Positions 10,110 to 21,575 of a DNA stretch of 64,000 nucleotides are shown piece after piece. This DNA is from Trichobilharzia szidati. Taxonomy: Eukaryota; Platyhelminthes; Trematoda; Strigeidida; Schistosomatidae. Under the pieces are notes generated by a model, which saw only the letters and a list, made by a program, of their open reading frames with translations, was not told where the DNA came from and did no database searches. The stretch covers positions 157,378,199 to 157,442,198 of the forward strand of contig OX235279.1 of NCBI GenBank assembly GCA_944472155.2, read 5' to 3'. Both the position numbers and the translations under genes were made by a program. Position 1 is the stretch's first letter, and every line of letters begins with the position of its first letter.

Positions 10110-11110
10110 GTTTAGCAACTTTCTTCGGTTTCGGGTTGTTGTCTATCAATCTGGGTAGTAAACCATTTCCCGCAGGATTCTTCGACGATTTTGTAACTCT
10201 TCGTCAGTAAATACTTGCATGCATATTTTCTGGATTCATGGTGAAAGAGAATACTTGAAAATCCGCTTTCTGCGTACAGGGACAAAATTTTGAAAACCAA
10301 TAAACTCTCTGTTCCATGTAGACTTTTTGTAGATGAATCTTCTCAGTGAGTTAGCGAAATTTCTTCACAATTGAACATCAAGTAAATGGAACATCGAATC
10401 AGACTGAACTTCTAGAGTGAGGTCAGTGTTTGAGTGTGCACTAGTGAGGGCTTAGAGCAGCTTTTCGAGAACCGAATTCTTATCACAAACAGTGAAAGCA
10501 CCAAGGATGTAGTACCTCTTGTAGGGATGAAGCTCATTGATTTTTGATGAAAACAAGTTGTTTCCTAGGCTAGTCATAACACACTTGGCCAAAAGAGGTT
10601 CTAGGAGAGAACCGATTGCCAATTCATCTATTTTCCTGTAGATTTCGTCACTGAATATCAAGTAGACGTTGAAAGAACATCAGAGTAACACCTGGTTTAG
10701 ATAATCAGTCAGCATGCCAATTCTATTTGATTCAATGAAGTCACTTGAAAACAGATGGTTTGTGTCAGTTGGATATTGGTGAAGAGAGACCTGAGCGAGA
10801 AGACCATTTTTTTATCTTCAAAACTGTGGGTGTTCTGGAGATTATACCTCGACAGCTTTTCCCTCAGCGGTTCAAGAATCTTTACCAACCACTCAGCGAT
10901 CGACTGATATGCAGAGTTTATCCCATCTAGTATTGGGTATTGTGTGTTGTGTATGCAACTTAGGTAAGCCGAACATACATGGCGTTGTAGAACCAAATGT
11001 ACTAATTAGAGGTTTATTTTGAAATTTCTTCAATATCTTTATGAACTGCAGATATGTCTATCCAGTGGAATCCTTCTGAGACTACCATTTTAGGCATTTC
11101 TTGTCATCAG
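10110..11110 (-). mobile_element. PLE family C reverse transcriptase, decayed
   Basis: Read leftwards, frames give the PLE RT in order: YNAM...AEWLVKILEPL and KLSRYNLQNTHSFEDK; motif A as MVFSLRSLFTNIQLTQTI (the canonical F-D is lost); motif B as IYRKIDELAIGS (canonical IDGLAMGS); motif C as YKRYYILGAFTV in place of YKRYVDDTF; then SLTFTLEVQSDSMFHLLDV and YKKSTWNREFIGFQNFVPV. Catalytic aspartates in motifs A and C are gone and several frameshifts are present, so the enzyme is dead. Related post-RT pieces are at 47.6 and 49.5 kb. Confidence 0.75.
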
Positions 11111-11639
11111 ATAGAATCTGTGTAGGTTTATCTAGATAGACCGGTCAGTCCAGTACAACAGTTCTAGAATCCATATCCTGGAGCATCAAATTTTCATTCT
11201 TATCCAATTATTTCAGTTGGTTTCGATGTTCTTTGGACAGAAGATTAAGAAAGCAGAGTATTGTTCAATAATATAATGAAGGCAGTAATTGAAAACAGCT
11301 GATGTGAAGCGGTTTGAATCGTTATATAAAACTGGTTTTATATAAATTCTCTCACTAGAAACTTAGTCAAAATAAACTATTGAGTCCAGGTAATCACCTT
11401 TTGGTATTGCATCGCAGTGCAAAAATGAGAGCGGATGAGGGTGCCGTCACAAATCGACAAAAATGTCATTACATTGTGTGTGTACTTTTATATCAGCAAA
11501 TGTTAGAAAAGAGGTCATTCATGGTGACCTAAAGAAGCAGTAAGCGAATTTGTGTACTTCTGAAATAATAATAGTAATGACATTTCGATAGGCGAAGAAA
11601 GACCAGATTTGCAAGAAAATTAAAATTATCGTTTACTGC
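11111..11639. other. Stretch without a recognised gene; right half shared with 20.8-21.1 kb
   Basis: From about 11440 the sequence (CACAAATCGACAAAAATGTC, ACTTTTATATCAGCAAATG, GGTGACCTAAAGAAGCAG) matches in reverse 20820-20975, following the CR1-like copy there. 11111-11440 has no recognised content. Confidence 0.4.
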
Positions 11640-12589
11640 TTATTGTTTCGCATTAATAACTTACCACTTTCATACCTGAGACATTTTGCATCACATGCAA
11701 CTCATGTCTGCCAAACAAGGTATCCTTGAGTTTTGATACTTAGTCGACCATCAGTAAATTCTCACACAGTTGTCTCCAGTCCTACTTGATGTCATGCGAA
11801 TGTGGAGAGTTGTGCACTGAGAGGATGCTCACAGTCCATCAGATTAATTGATATTCGCCTATTTCTTGAATGCGTTCATCAATCTATCCACAACACCTTC
11901 AACCAGCTGGCTGAGCGACACCACAACCCCCGCAAACACTAGACCTACGAAGAGCTTTCAGTACTCTTCGCAATGTAACAATGTCTTTTGTAAGTAGCTG
12001 AGGAAAGATTACCATTGGAGAGCAATAGAGAAGGATACGTAGAATGCGACAATTAACAAACTGAGACTGGCTGAGAGACTGACTCAGTGATACCAGATTG
12101 TCTTAACTTCCATTCGTAGATAGTTAAGTAAAATATCCTTCTAGAAATCAGCATGACGTGGGAAGACGAGAAGAAAGAAGAACGGAGGAAGTACACAATC
12201 CATGCACTTAACACTCGACTTAGATTCAACCTGTGTGTCATCTATGATAGTGGGACCATGTGAACTAACGAATTCATGTAAACTGCGCTTGCATGTCTGG
12301 CAGTGAAATTAACAACCTGAGATTTGGAGGAGTTCAGCTTGACACTATTTGACAAGAATCACTGACTAATTTCCAACAGTAAGTTATTCATTTTATAACA
12401 ATCCGACTGAGAAGTATCCGGAATGGAAACACTCAGATCAACATCATATCTCACGAAATGAGCTTCATCAGAATGAGGCAAGTCATGTAAGCAACAAGAA
12501 GGAAGTGAAGGAGAAAGAGTAGCACACTGAGAGGCACTGGTCACAGTAAGTAAAGCAGTGGAAGACTTCCCATTATCTACAGTGTTCTC
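11640..12589 (-). mobile_element. CR1-like LINE RT and C-terminal fragment (part of inverted duplicate 2)
   Basis: Reverse-strand translation shows the RT around motif C: a P-S-L-P-S-C segment after a lost PQG box, then HDLPHSDEAHFVRYDVDLSVSI, where the YADD box reads YDVD. Next come CKLNSSKSQ-type residues, RRIFYLTIYEWKLRQSGI and the FVNSCIL-equivalent tail with stops. Close relatives are at 19.43-20.8 (+) and 56.43-57.2 kb (+). The RT is non-functional. Its upstream edge is joined to an antisense RTE fragment at about 12590. Confidence 0.75.
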
Positions 12590-12885
12590 AACAAATACGT
12601 AGGAGTAAATAGACATGGATTGGACACACGCTGACGGGATCATCGAATAACATTTCGCGCCAGCCAGGCTGTCGCTAGAGTGGCACCTGAAGGGGAAACG
12701 ACGAGTGGGGCGTCCGAGAGTGACATGGAGAAGATAGGAAAATATGGACAATCGTGGGTCCAGTTGAAGAGGACTGCAGGGAATAGGACAAAGTGGAGAC
12801 GTGCTGTTGAAGCCACATGTTCCATTCGGAACCCAATGGGACCAGTGATCATAATACTGCTTCCTATCACAAAATTGACATTGTA
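12590..12885 (+). mobile_element. RTE 3' fragment embedded antisense in a CR1-like LINE
   Basis: CTCAACAAATACGTAGGAG, ATGGATTGGACACACGCTG and GGGAAACGACGAGTGGGGCG match the RTE C-terminus (WNPKGKRRVGRPRVTW region), ending GAAGCCACATGTTCCATTCG. The CR1-like sequence on the left and the insert read as one 180-codon minus-strand frame (12359-12901), kept open for 171 codons in the duplicate at 56151-56666. Confidence 0.75.
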
Positions 12886-12912
12886 ACGATGTTTGTGTCA
12901 CAGCAAGCTGGC

Positions 12913-14100
12913 TTAAGGAAAGAGGTCTATGTTCAGAGTCGAAGACAAGTGTTTAACCTGGGAAGACACACTGAGCCCATTTAGCACCTTTGTGTTAGTT
13001 GGAGGCGATATTATGATATAGGACAACAGTGGCATCTGAGTACACCTACACTGTTTATAAGCAGATTGTTCAAGGTAATTAAAAGTCTTCGATGAGGGTT
13101 CAATTTTGAGTGGAGGCAGTTCTTCCATCATTTAAAAAAATGGTGATTCGACACCAGCTCAGTAGTAACGTCAAATGGGGACTGTAGTGTTTTAACCTAG
13201 ATGGATTGAGACTATGAAATGAGGAGTGGTTAAATGAAGAGACGGAGACAGAGAGCGAGAGAGGGAGCTTTGATTTCCCTGTTTGGCTGGTTGAAATGTC
13301 AACATTACAGATGAGCAGGAAATGTCGCAATGATTTTGTAGTGGGGTTATTTGTTTTGTCTTAAAGATAATTTCACTGAAGTGAGCGGTTTTCGATGTTC
13401 AGTATGTCCAGTGTCGACCAGTGGTGAGGTCGTGGATGAGTACCATTCCTGCACAGTCCGAGACTCTGAAGGACAAAACAGATATCCAGTACTCCTCACT
13501 GTTATTATCTCTATAGTCATCTCTAAGTGGTATCAGTCATTCATCAAACTGAAATCAAATCAGATTGTTCAACAAACTACAACTTGAAAATCAATTAGTT
13601 TGTTGAACGACAAGTTATTATTATTATTATTATTATTATTGTTATAGCTATTTATTTCAATATCAGTAATCTTTATACACAAATAATTCGTACACATTCA
13701 AGGATCATGTTATTAACTTTCCTGTAGAAACAAAACATTTTTTCTATAAGCTTGACTAAACTTTCTGCTTTGATTAATGTGCTTGTTAAGGAAAGAGAGT
13801 GTGTTGGGTGCACTCCAGTGTGCGTGTATGTGTGCGTGTGTGTGTTTTACCATTTTCAAATCATGTTTTCTACGCCCACAATATCAACACATGCATACGC
13901 ATAGCACTGTACATGTTTCACAAATACGCCACTGTGCATACAAACTCGTTCGCTTACTAATTTTCAGGTCACTGTGAGTTATGTTTATCCTAACACAGAA
14001 TCTTAGAAAAGTACATTTACCGTGTATAACAAAATATATAGTAATAATATTGTTTAACTCCCTCGCCAATCACTGTCATCAGCCAGCTTAATTATTATTA
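12913..14100. repeat. Conserved unclassified block of inverted duplicate 2
   Basis: This block is nearly identical, reversed, at 54300-55480. It contains minus frames 12913-13131 and 13100-13330 and plus frames 13351-13587 and 13777-13977, several with close counterparts in the other copy. I recognise no domain in any of them; retained frames could merely reflect recent duplication. An (ATT)n tract lies at 13617-13640 and a (GT)n-like stretch near 13820-13845. Confidence 0.55.
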
Positions 14101-14169
14101 TTATGACTTAATGTATAATATTGACAATAATAAAATCCCAACAGACTAACTCTTGAAAATTATTCTGAT

Positions 14170-14320
14170 GCCTACTAGTGACCAACTGACCAACTATGGG
14201 AGGACGGAGTAGCCTGAAGAGTTGTAGTGAGAAGTATTGAGAACAGTCTGGGTCCATGATGTATCAGGTTGTCATCTGTCAGGACAAATACTCACCAATG
14301 ACACTGGGCTGCTGTGTGGC
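14170..14320 (-). repeat. Dispersed repeat R
   Basis: On the minus strand it reads CATTGGTGAGTATTTGTCCTG, GACAACCTGATACATCATGG, ACTTCTCACTACAACTCTTC and TTGGTCAGTTGGTCACTAG. Copies lie at 20985-21120 (+), 30375-30500 (+) and 54095-54245 (+). No tRNA-like or LINE tail was seen, so its class is unknown. Confidence 0.6.
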
Positions 14321-14444
14321 CACAAATCGACAAAATTGTCACAACATTGCATGTGTACTTTTATATTAGCAAATGTTAGAATAGAGGTCATTCATGGTGA
14401 CATAAAGAGGTAGTAAGCGAATTTTTTTTTGCATTTCTGAAATA

Positions 14445-15365
14445 ATAATAATGGCTTCATTGAAAACTGTAGATGCGATGCAATTGTGGATTTTCAGCAT
14501 CTACCATAATATTGCATTCAATCTTCTCTTTACAAACACATCCCCCGCAGGTAAATGATTAACACGATATTTACACTGATGGCAATGTCGATAGAGGTTA
14601 TGAATGCAGAATTGAAATGAAAAGGTAATAGAAATAATGATAACCATCTAAGTGTGATAGCAGATACCTAACACATACTCGTTCACTGCTTACTCTTTCG
14701 CATTAATAACTTACCACTTTCATACCTGAGACATTTTGCATCACATGCAACTCGTGTCTGCCAAACAAGGTATCCTTGAGTTTTGATACTTAGTCGACCG
14801 TCAGTAAATTCTCACACAGTTGTCTCCAGTCCTACTTGATGTCATGCGAATGTGGAGAGTTGTGCATTGAGAGGATGCTCACAGTCCATCAGATTAATTG
14901 ATATTCGCCTATTTCTTGAATGCGTTCAAGTGAATGTTGACAACAGCATTAATGAGGTGGTTTGGGGATAAACCTATCACCGTTATTACAGCTTTTCGTG
15001 GTCCTAGCAACGTAAGTCTTTCGCAGGTAGTTTAGGTGAGGAAGCAACAATGCATGATATGTAGAATGCGACAATTAACAAACTGTAGAAGTAGAGATTG
15101 ACTGCGTGTTACGAGACTGTCTTAAATTTCATTCGCAGATGGTTAAATGGAATGTCGTTCCAGTCATCGACATGTTGTGAGAAGATCAGAAGAAATCTGA
15201 TCAGAGAATAGGCATAATCCATAGGTAGTCAACATTCGTCTCGCTTTCGACTTCAGGGCCTTCTTTGAAAGAAGAATGAATGGGACGGAATCAGTTCATG
15301 TGAATCACGTTTGTGTCTGAGAGTGAAACTGACAATCTGACATTTAGAGGGATTTAGTTTGATAA
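14445..15365 (-). mobile_element. CR1-like LINE 3' part with terminal tail
   Basis: Read leftwards it contains the C-terminal LINE blocks (AATTGTCGCATTCTAC, CAACTCTCCACATTCG, GTCTGCCAAACAAGG on the displayed strand) and ends in the 3' signature GATGCTGAAAATCCACAATT, GAAGCCATTATTATT at 14445-14515. It is the counterpart of 52845-53966 and has the unoccupied form of the SINE-1 site at about 15045-15055. Confidence 0.7.
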
Positions 15366-15574
15366 TAAGTTTACATATGTGTAATATATATATGACAGTT
15401 TAAGATTATTTTATTTTTTTGCGAACAGTGGAATATCTCTTGTCGGCATTTTTGAAACGAAAGAAAATAACATTATGACGTCATTGAAGATGACAGTTTT
15501 GTTAATCAGTACTGTATCATATTTGATTTTCTGATAGCATACTACACTAGATGGCAGAGATAGTCAGGATTTGA
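15366..15574. other. Spacer with no recognised element
   Basis: AT-rich; a short TA run near 15385-15395. Nothing else recognised. Confidence 0.4.
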
Positions 15575-15775
15575 GAGAATTTAGAATTGACGCTCCGGAC
15601 ATTGGATTCCGTCTGAGTGACTGAACGGCCAAGGAGGTTGCCTTGTAATTTGAGACTGCTGGGATTTATTCCCGTTGGTGGTGTGATGCATACGTACTGC
15701 TGAAGGACTAGACCACTGTCCAGTACTCCTCACTGCTGGTTTTCAGTGGTTCTCTAATGTAAGTCTTTTCGTGAG
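15575..15775 (+). repeat. SINE-3 copy retaining head and stem I of the hammerhead-like part
   Basis: Leader TTTAGAATTGACG, head TTGGATTCCGTCTGAGTGACTGAACGG (A-box-like) and GGGATTTATTCCC (degenerate B box). Then ACGTACTGCTGAAGG, and later CTGTCCAGTACTCC. GTACTG and CAGTAC can pair (stem I) directly flanking CTGAAGG, the degenerate CUGAUGA. The GAAA element is missing. The tail GGTTTTCAGTGGTTCTCTAA is shared by the family. Confidence 0.65.
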
Positions 15776-16690
15776 AAGTGTTGAAATAATCAGGATCATA
15801 AATCAGATGTGAAAGTTAGCCATACACAGCTGTTTCATTTGTCAGTCAAGACTTTCGGAAGAAAATCACAAATTCACAACTATTCAGACATTTTGGATCC
15901 ACTTACCAATGTGTAGAGCCACTTAAATAGTCAATCTGCTTTATTTGTAGACTGAAGCTTTTCTAAAGAACACTGATCCTGAGATTGGTAGGATTTCCTT
16001 TTAGGCATTTATAGTGTTGTTTCACTCTTATACTTATCTGTCTTTCGAAAGCTAGTACAGTATGCTTGGGGATAAAGTCGAAGGAATCCACCACTTTGAC
16101 CAACATAGTGCCTATCACAATTCATATAAATTATCTTATAAATATCATGTTGATGTTGTCTTCTTTCTTTCTTTCTTGAAAGCACTAGGAATACGAACTA
16201 AATGCCATGGAATTCTCAGAAGCTTGGTACTTCGAGGAATCAGCAGCAAACAGATACTTCATTATAGGTCACATTTATGAGCTAACAATGTGAAAAAGCC
16301 TAATGACAAAAAAGACAAGTTCCAAGTCGATAAAAACCATCAATGCCAGTGCTGATTAGCAACCAGTCACGATATAGGTTATCATGAGACACAATTATAT
16401 GATTCTTGGAGAGGGAATTCAAATGTGTTCACACTTAATTTTGTAGTTTGCCCTGAAGTGATGTCTAGATAGACAACGAAAGCTAATTCTCAATCTACCC
16501 ACCACCCAGCTTAGAGAACGTAACCACATCAAAACAACTAGAGTTTAAATAAATAGGATATGTGCATTTAAAGAAAAAGGAAGTGGTGAGAAGTTTGAAT
16601 TGGTTTATTTAAATTTACCGAGGCCAAGAGGGACATAAATAGTAGAACAAATTTCTGTATGCAGAAAGTAAGTAGGGCTGTCCACTTGAA
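15776..16690. other. Stretch without a recognised element
   Basis: A 72-codon plus frame at 16062-16280 has no recognisable features. No RNA gene or TE end seen. Confidence 0.35.
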
Positions 16691-17190
16691 TGCCACAGTT
16701 GAGCATGATAAGTAATCACGAAAGCTCTTCTTCTGTCCACCTTGTGACTATCGGTGTGAGACACTGCCTTCACACGGTGTCCTCACAAAAGTGAAAGGGC
16801 TAACGTGAACGTCTGGCACTTAGAAATGGAGGAGTTGTCTTGAGGTTTACCTAGGGGGTGCTAGAAAACCTTGATTCCAAACTTATGGTATGTACACGGG
16901 TTGCAGAATGCAAAAGAATCGAATCGTGTATGAACCTGCTTTGGTCACCAGAAACCATCGGAAAGTGGCTCCTGATTCCTCTCCACTGTACTGCTTTTTG
17001 GATCAGACTTCAAGTCGAGTGCTCAGAGGGTGGTCCCCTTATTAACACCACCTGATTCTCTGTGGGCGTTTGGGCATTATCCCGACCCTCGGAAAAACTA
17101 TGGGATTTTGTGTGGAATACCTCTTGGTGCCCACAATGTGCCAAGTTTGTGTTTTTGAACAATACCAATTAATGATAATAATAATCAAAT
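16690..17190 (+). repeat. Candidate non-LTR or SINE-like unit with (TAA)n tail, unclassified
   Basis: A comparatively GC-richer segment (GTCTGGCACTTAGAAATGG, GAAACCATCGGAAAGTGGC, GGTCCCCTTATTAACACC, CGTTTGGGCATTATCCCGACC) ends with AATACCAATTAATGATAATAATAATC, the kind of trinucleotide tail seen at other LINE ends here. No second copy was seen in the window, so the boundaries are a guess. Confidence 0.3.
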
Positions 17191-17660
17191 GAAACACAAT
17201 TGACCTTATAGATTTTATTTGACCTTTACCAAATCATAAGGGGAAAACGGTTCAGTAATGAGTTTGCTAAGTCATCAGGTTTTCCATTCAATATATGTCT
17301 TTCTCCACAACAATAACTAACTTACGAAGTGCATATAAAAGTGGCACGACTATTAAAATGATGAACAGAGGGTGGTTAAAGTATAATTCTTTTCCATGGC
17401 TCTAGATAATTTTAGATGTAGGACTTCACTAGCCCCACCTCAATTGAACTGAAGCTTCAGGAACTCACCTTTATTTAACCATCGTCGGTTCCTCTTTGTT
17501 GCACTCAGTACTCATGTGTCTCCTAGGATAAGTCGTTTGGATTAGCGCAATACTGATGTATACCCTAAATCATTCATCAACGAATCATCGGTACAGGTCC
17601 TTTTTGATCTACTGGTGAGACGTTTTACCCGATTGTCTTTGAGTCGAACGGGAACCTATT
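17191..17660. other. Stretch without a recognised element
   Basis: No open frame longer than about 60 codons and no family signature recognised. Confidence 0.4.
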
Positions 17661-17669
17661 ACTGATGAT

Positions 17670-18205
17670 ACTCTTTATAATGGACAGTTTCAGGCAACAG
17701 ACCATGAGGAATGAGAAGATGAGCATACTTTGGACCAACCTGAAGAAACTGAATCTCCTGGACTTAGTGGTTGATATATGTCTAATGCCCCATAAATGTC
17801 ACTCGAACACCTACAGGTGAAAACAAACAAACTGTTAAAAGACACAGGCAGTGAAGACGGGATTACAAGTGAAAATAGAGAAGACAGAGGTGATGAAGAT
17901 GCCTAACCAAAAACAACAAGCACCAGTCACTATCATCCGGAGTAATTTCAATGAAAACACTTCTTTCTCCCACCAATTCAGAATCCTTCAAACTACAGGA
18001 ACACGCACGGATGAGCATGTCAGAACCGACAACCGGAAAAGCAAGAAACACCTTCATTAATCTGATACCAGTGTGGAAATCTGCTCCACTAGACATAAGG
18101 AAGAAGATTGGATTTTTCAAAACTAATGTCAAGTTGGTCAGTGCTTCTCTATGTGTTCCACAGACTCGGATCAAACGTCACCATAAGCATCTAAGAAGAT
18201 GACAC
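17670..18205 (+). mobile_element. RTE LINE fragment from RT motif C onward, decayed
   Basis: Frame pieces parallel the intact RTE: RQQTMRNEKMSILWTNLKKLN, then LLDLVVDICLMPHK where the FADD box has become LVVD, KTGLQVKIEKTEVMKM, HVRTDNRKSKKHL and KARNTFINLIPVWKS with KKIGFFKTNVK. It stops short of the usual 3' end and lacks the microsatellite tail. Frameshifts separate the blocks. Confidence 0.75.
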
Positions 18206-18610
18206 ACATGAATGCGGTCTTCAAAGATAGCCTCTCAACCGAAAGGAGGATATCAAATACTCTTTAAAAACATTATTCTCACAAACATTAAGAGTAGTAT
18301 CCTCCTTATGCCGTCTAATATTTTCTGATAACCTGAAAATATGAACTATCGTGCTTGATCACAACTTCTTTGTGTATCTACCAACCAATTTACTTGCTAT
18401 TGTAGAATGAGATATGTAGATTGCCATTTCACTCGGTCCTCTGCAATCACAGCTTCAACTCGACCCAGTGCTGTCCACAAATTTCACTTTTACCTTCCCA
18501 TATGATCTTCGCTATCTCACATCATCAGATGACTAACTCATCACTCCTTATTCGAGTTCTTCCAATAGATGGCTACCTGCCTAATGTGTGGTATCAGTCA
18601 ACGGTTTATT
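18206..18610. other. Stretch without a recognised element
   Basis: A 63-codon frame at 18421-18612 shows no known motif; nothing else supported. Confidence 0.35.
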
Positions 18611-18995
18611 AAGCCCATCCATCTCCATTTGCTTCTGTATACTTATTAGTTGGTTAATAACTTTTTGTTTGGTTGATTAGCTGCCTGCTGGAGTTGATTA
18701 AAGGTTGCATATCCTTTTTTTCCAGCCGTCTGATTTGCAATTTGCAGTCGGAGAAAGCGAGTGTTGATGAAAGTCTGCAGTAACTTGTTGGAAATGCTAT
18801 AGGCGAATAATGATAAAATTAGTAATGACAATAATGATAGCTTTATTCTTAGGCAAAATTTTACCCAGTGAACAGAATCTCCAGAGTATTTTATTGCATT
18901 ACACATTCTCTCTCCATCCAAAATCTTACTTTTTCGATCTAATCTTGTCCGGCTTTAACGTACTCATCAGTACTGCTGCGTATATTTGAAACGAT
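18611..18995 (-). mobile_element. RTE fragment, strongly decayed and interrupted
   Basis: GTGTTGATGAAAGTCTGCAGTAACTTG (18758-18786) and TTTGAAACGATGCTGCCTCCGTCAGGTAAAC (18985-19015) are the reverse complements of the LQTFIN and TYLGSIVSTT regions of the RTE. Sequence between them is unrelated or rearranged. Confidence 0.5.
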
Positions 18996-19015
18996 GCTGC
19001 CTCCGTCAGGTAAAC

Positions 19016-19429
19016 GATAGAGATGAATTCGTTTTGACACAAATGCAACATTATTTGATATCTTCTGTCTATCTTCAAGACACTGCATCATCCAAAAACT
19101 AGAACTTTACAGGGGATGAAAGCTGAACATTTTTGGCTGTCATATTTTCCCGCTCTTTTTACACACTGAGTTAAGTTTAACATTTGGCTTTCATTCATCT
19201 GACAGCAAAAAGAAACATGTCTACCACCCCCACCAGATAGATAGTTGATACTTTCCAATAATTGTTTCATCATCCTTTTACGTCTTTCACATTAGAGTTT
19301 TGACACTTTCTTCATCCGATATTCTTGATAATGGACTTATGGCTATCGACGAATTTTTGAAAGGAAGAAATAGATTGAAATTTAATTTATTTGCGATTTC
19401 TGATTCTACAAATGAAAAGATTGATCACT
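19016..19429. other. Stretch without a recognised element
   Basis: No supported coding or RNA feature. Confidence 0.4.
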
Positions 19430-20800
19430 TTCCAGGTTTTTAATACAAATGGTGTTCTTAAAAAGTCTCCAGTCATTGAAACCTTCACAGTCCTTATGTT
19501 CAGACGGCGTGCTTGCTAGTTATCTTCTTCAGAAAATATGCGGATATTTTCAATGCATCATTTTCCACAAATCTTGCACCTGTTTCTTGGAAAGACATTA
19601 AAATTGGTTCTGTGTCTAAATTATGAATTGGATGATGCGTTGAGCTTAGACCTGTTCCTGTTACTTCACGTATATTAGAAAAAAGGAAAACTTTGCTCTC
19701 AATGAACTCTGAAATTTAACTGAAGGTTTTTATTGACCTTAAGAACATAGTAGATGTACATTAGATGCTGTTGTAATTTTACATCATAATATTGCCTTTA
19801 ACTTAGGCAGAGATCCCATATGTGTTCTGTGTGCCTTGGCTTCTTTTATTAAACAAGTTGATAAGTGGTTGCATTCTTATTTTCCTAGTAAGAAGCAGTA
19901 CACCGTATGTAAAGGAAAGTTTTTCAGTGCTTTACTTATTCAACCAGGCGTCCCTCAGAGTGCCACCCTTTCTCCTTTTGAGTTTTTCTCTTCTTGCATG
20001 AAACTGCCTCGTTCCGATGCAGCCAAATTTGATAAGTGTTCTGATAATATAACTGCATCAGAATTTAGTCGGTAGTCATTGTCAAATAGTGTCAAGCTGA
20101 ACCCCTCCAAATCTCAGGTTGTTAATCCCACTGCCAGACATGCAAGCGCAGTTTACATGAATTCGTTAGTTCACATGGTTCCACTATCATAGATGACACA
20201 CAGGTTGGATCTAAGTCGAGTGTTAAGTGCATCGACTGTGTACTTCCTCCGTTCTTCTTTCTTCTCGTCTTCCCACGTCATGCTGATTTCTAGAAGGATA
20301 TTTTACTTAACTATCTACGAATGGAAGTTAAGACAATCTGGTATCACTGAGTCAGTCTCAGTTTGTTAATTGTCGCATTCTACGTATCCTTCTTTATAGC
20401 TCTCCAGGGGTAATCTTTCCTCAGCTACTTACAAAAGACATTGTTACATTGCGAAGGGTACTGAAAGCTCTTCGTAGGTCTAGTGTTTGCGGGGGTTGTG
20501 GTGTCGCTCAGCCAGCTGGTTGAAGGTGTTGTGGATAGATTGATGAACGCATTCAAGAAATAGGCGAATATCAATTAATCTGATGGACTGTGAGCATCCT
20601 CTCAATGCACAACTCTCCACATTTGCATGTCATCAAGTAGGACTGGAGACAACTGTGTGAGAATTTACTGATGGTCGACTAAGTATCAAAACTCAAGGAT
20701 ACCTTGTTTGGCAGACATGAGTTGCATGTGATGCAAAATGTCTCAAGTATGAAAGTGGTAAGTTATTAATGCGAAACAATAAGCAGTAAACGAGAATTCT
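19430..20800 (+). mobile_element. CR1-like LINE RT, longest copy, decayed
   Basis: This copy starts further upstream than the others: SLKPSQSLCSDGVLASYLLQKI (fingers), WKDIKIGSVSKL, LRPVPVTSRILEK, then a LASFIKQVDKWLHSYFPSKKQY block, QPGVPQSATLSPFEFF (PQG box as PQS) and LPRSDAAKFDKCSDN in place of the YADD region. Downstream, SRVLSA...CVLPPFFFLLVFPRHADF and the C-terminal tail match 11.6-12.6 kb. Frame breaks are frequent. The terminal GAAATTCC/(ATT)n signature is absent and the copy continues into repeat R at 20985. Confidence 0.7.
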
Positions 20801-20984
20801 AATTTTCTTGCAAATCTGGTCTTTCTTCGCCTATCGAAATGTCATTATTATTTCTATTTCAGAAGTACACAAAATGCTTCTTTAGGTCACCATTAATGAG
20901 CTCTATTCTAACATTTGCTGATATAAAAGTACACACAAACAATGTAATGACATTTTTGTCGATTTGTGGCGGTACCGCCCTCCG

Positions 20985-21120
20985 CTGTCATTGGTGAGTA
21001 TTTGTCCTGATAGACGACAACCTGGTACATCATGGAGCCAGACTGTTCCCACTACTTCTTACTACAACACCAGGCAACTTCGTCCTCCTGTAATCAGTTG
21101 GTCATTAGTGAATATCAGAT
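20985..21120 (+). repeat. Dispersed repeat R
   Basis: CATTGGTGAGTATTTGTCCTG, GACGACAACCTGGTACATCATGG and CAGTTGGTCATTAGTG match the copies at 14.2, 30.4 and 54.1 kb. Confidence 0.6.
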
Positions 21121-21164
21121 TAATTTTCGGCTGTTAGTTTGTAGGTGGATTTGTTATGTCATAA

Positions 21165-21250
21165 TTTTGATCATCGATAGTTGTCATTTCAAAAGCCATT
21201 GATGACCAGTATCAGGGAGTACTGTACAACTATTTCGTCCTAGTTTGGGA
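21165..21250 (-). repeat. SINE-3 3' fragment with intact stem-II-like hairpin
   Basis: On the minus strand: GTCCCAAACTAGGACGAAATAG, TTGTACAGTACTCC, ATCAATGGCTTTTGAAATGAC. The GTCC/GGAC pair followed by GAAA is the classical hammerhead stem II plus GAAA element; the CUGAUGA part is lost. Confidence 0.6.
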
Positions 21251-21570
21251 CTTTTGAAATCTCCCCTCAAATTAACTCTCTAAAATATAAATTCTACTGT
21301 ACATCTCTGAAATTGCTGAAATTTTGACAAAACAATAAGGAGGTGTAATTTATCTGGAACGTGTACTGTGCATTTGCAAAACAATTTTCGGACATTTTAA
21401 CCGCACAAATACTTCTCATACACATACTTAAATAAAGTGCAACAGAACATACAGCATCGCAATTTTTATCAATATAATTCAAAATCACAAATAAGTGATA
21501 GTAAAATGAGGTAAGAAAAGAAAGTGAGGGATGAAAATATTATTAGGTAAAATGAACGTTGTTTTTAAAG
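21251..21570. other. Spacer with no recognised element
   Basis: Only an uncharacterised 64-codon minus frame (21294-21488). Confidence 0.4.
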
Positions 21571-21575
21571 TCGGA

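Larger units (their letters stand above)
11800..15370. repeat. Inverted duplicate pair 2, arm A
   Basis: About 3.6 kb recurs reversed at 52840-57210. It covers the CR1-like RT piece, the embedded RTE 3' fragment, an unclassified conserved block (12913-14100), dispersed repeat R and a second CR1-like piece. The same nested junctions in both arms argue for one duplication event, not independent insertions. The other arm additionally holds a SINE-1 (53.14 kb) and a CR1-like insertion (55.49 kb). Confidence 0.8.
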
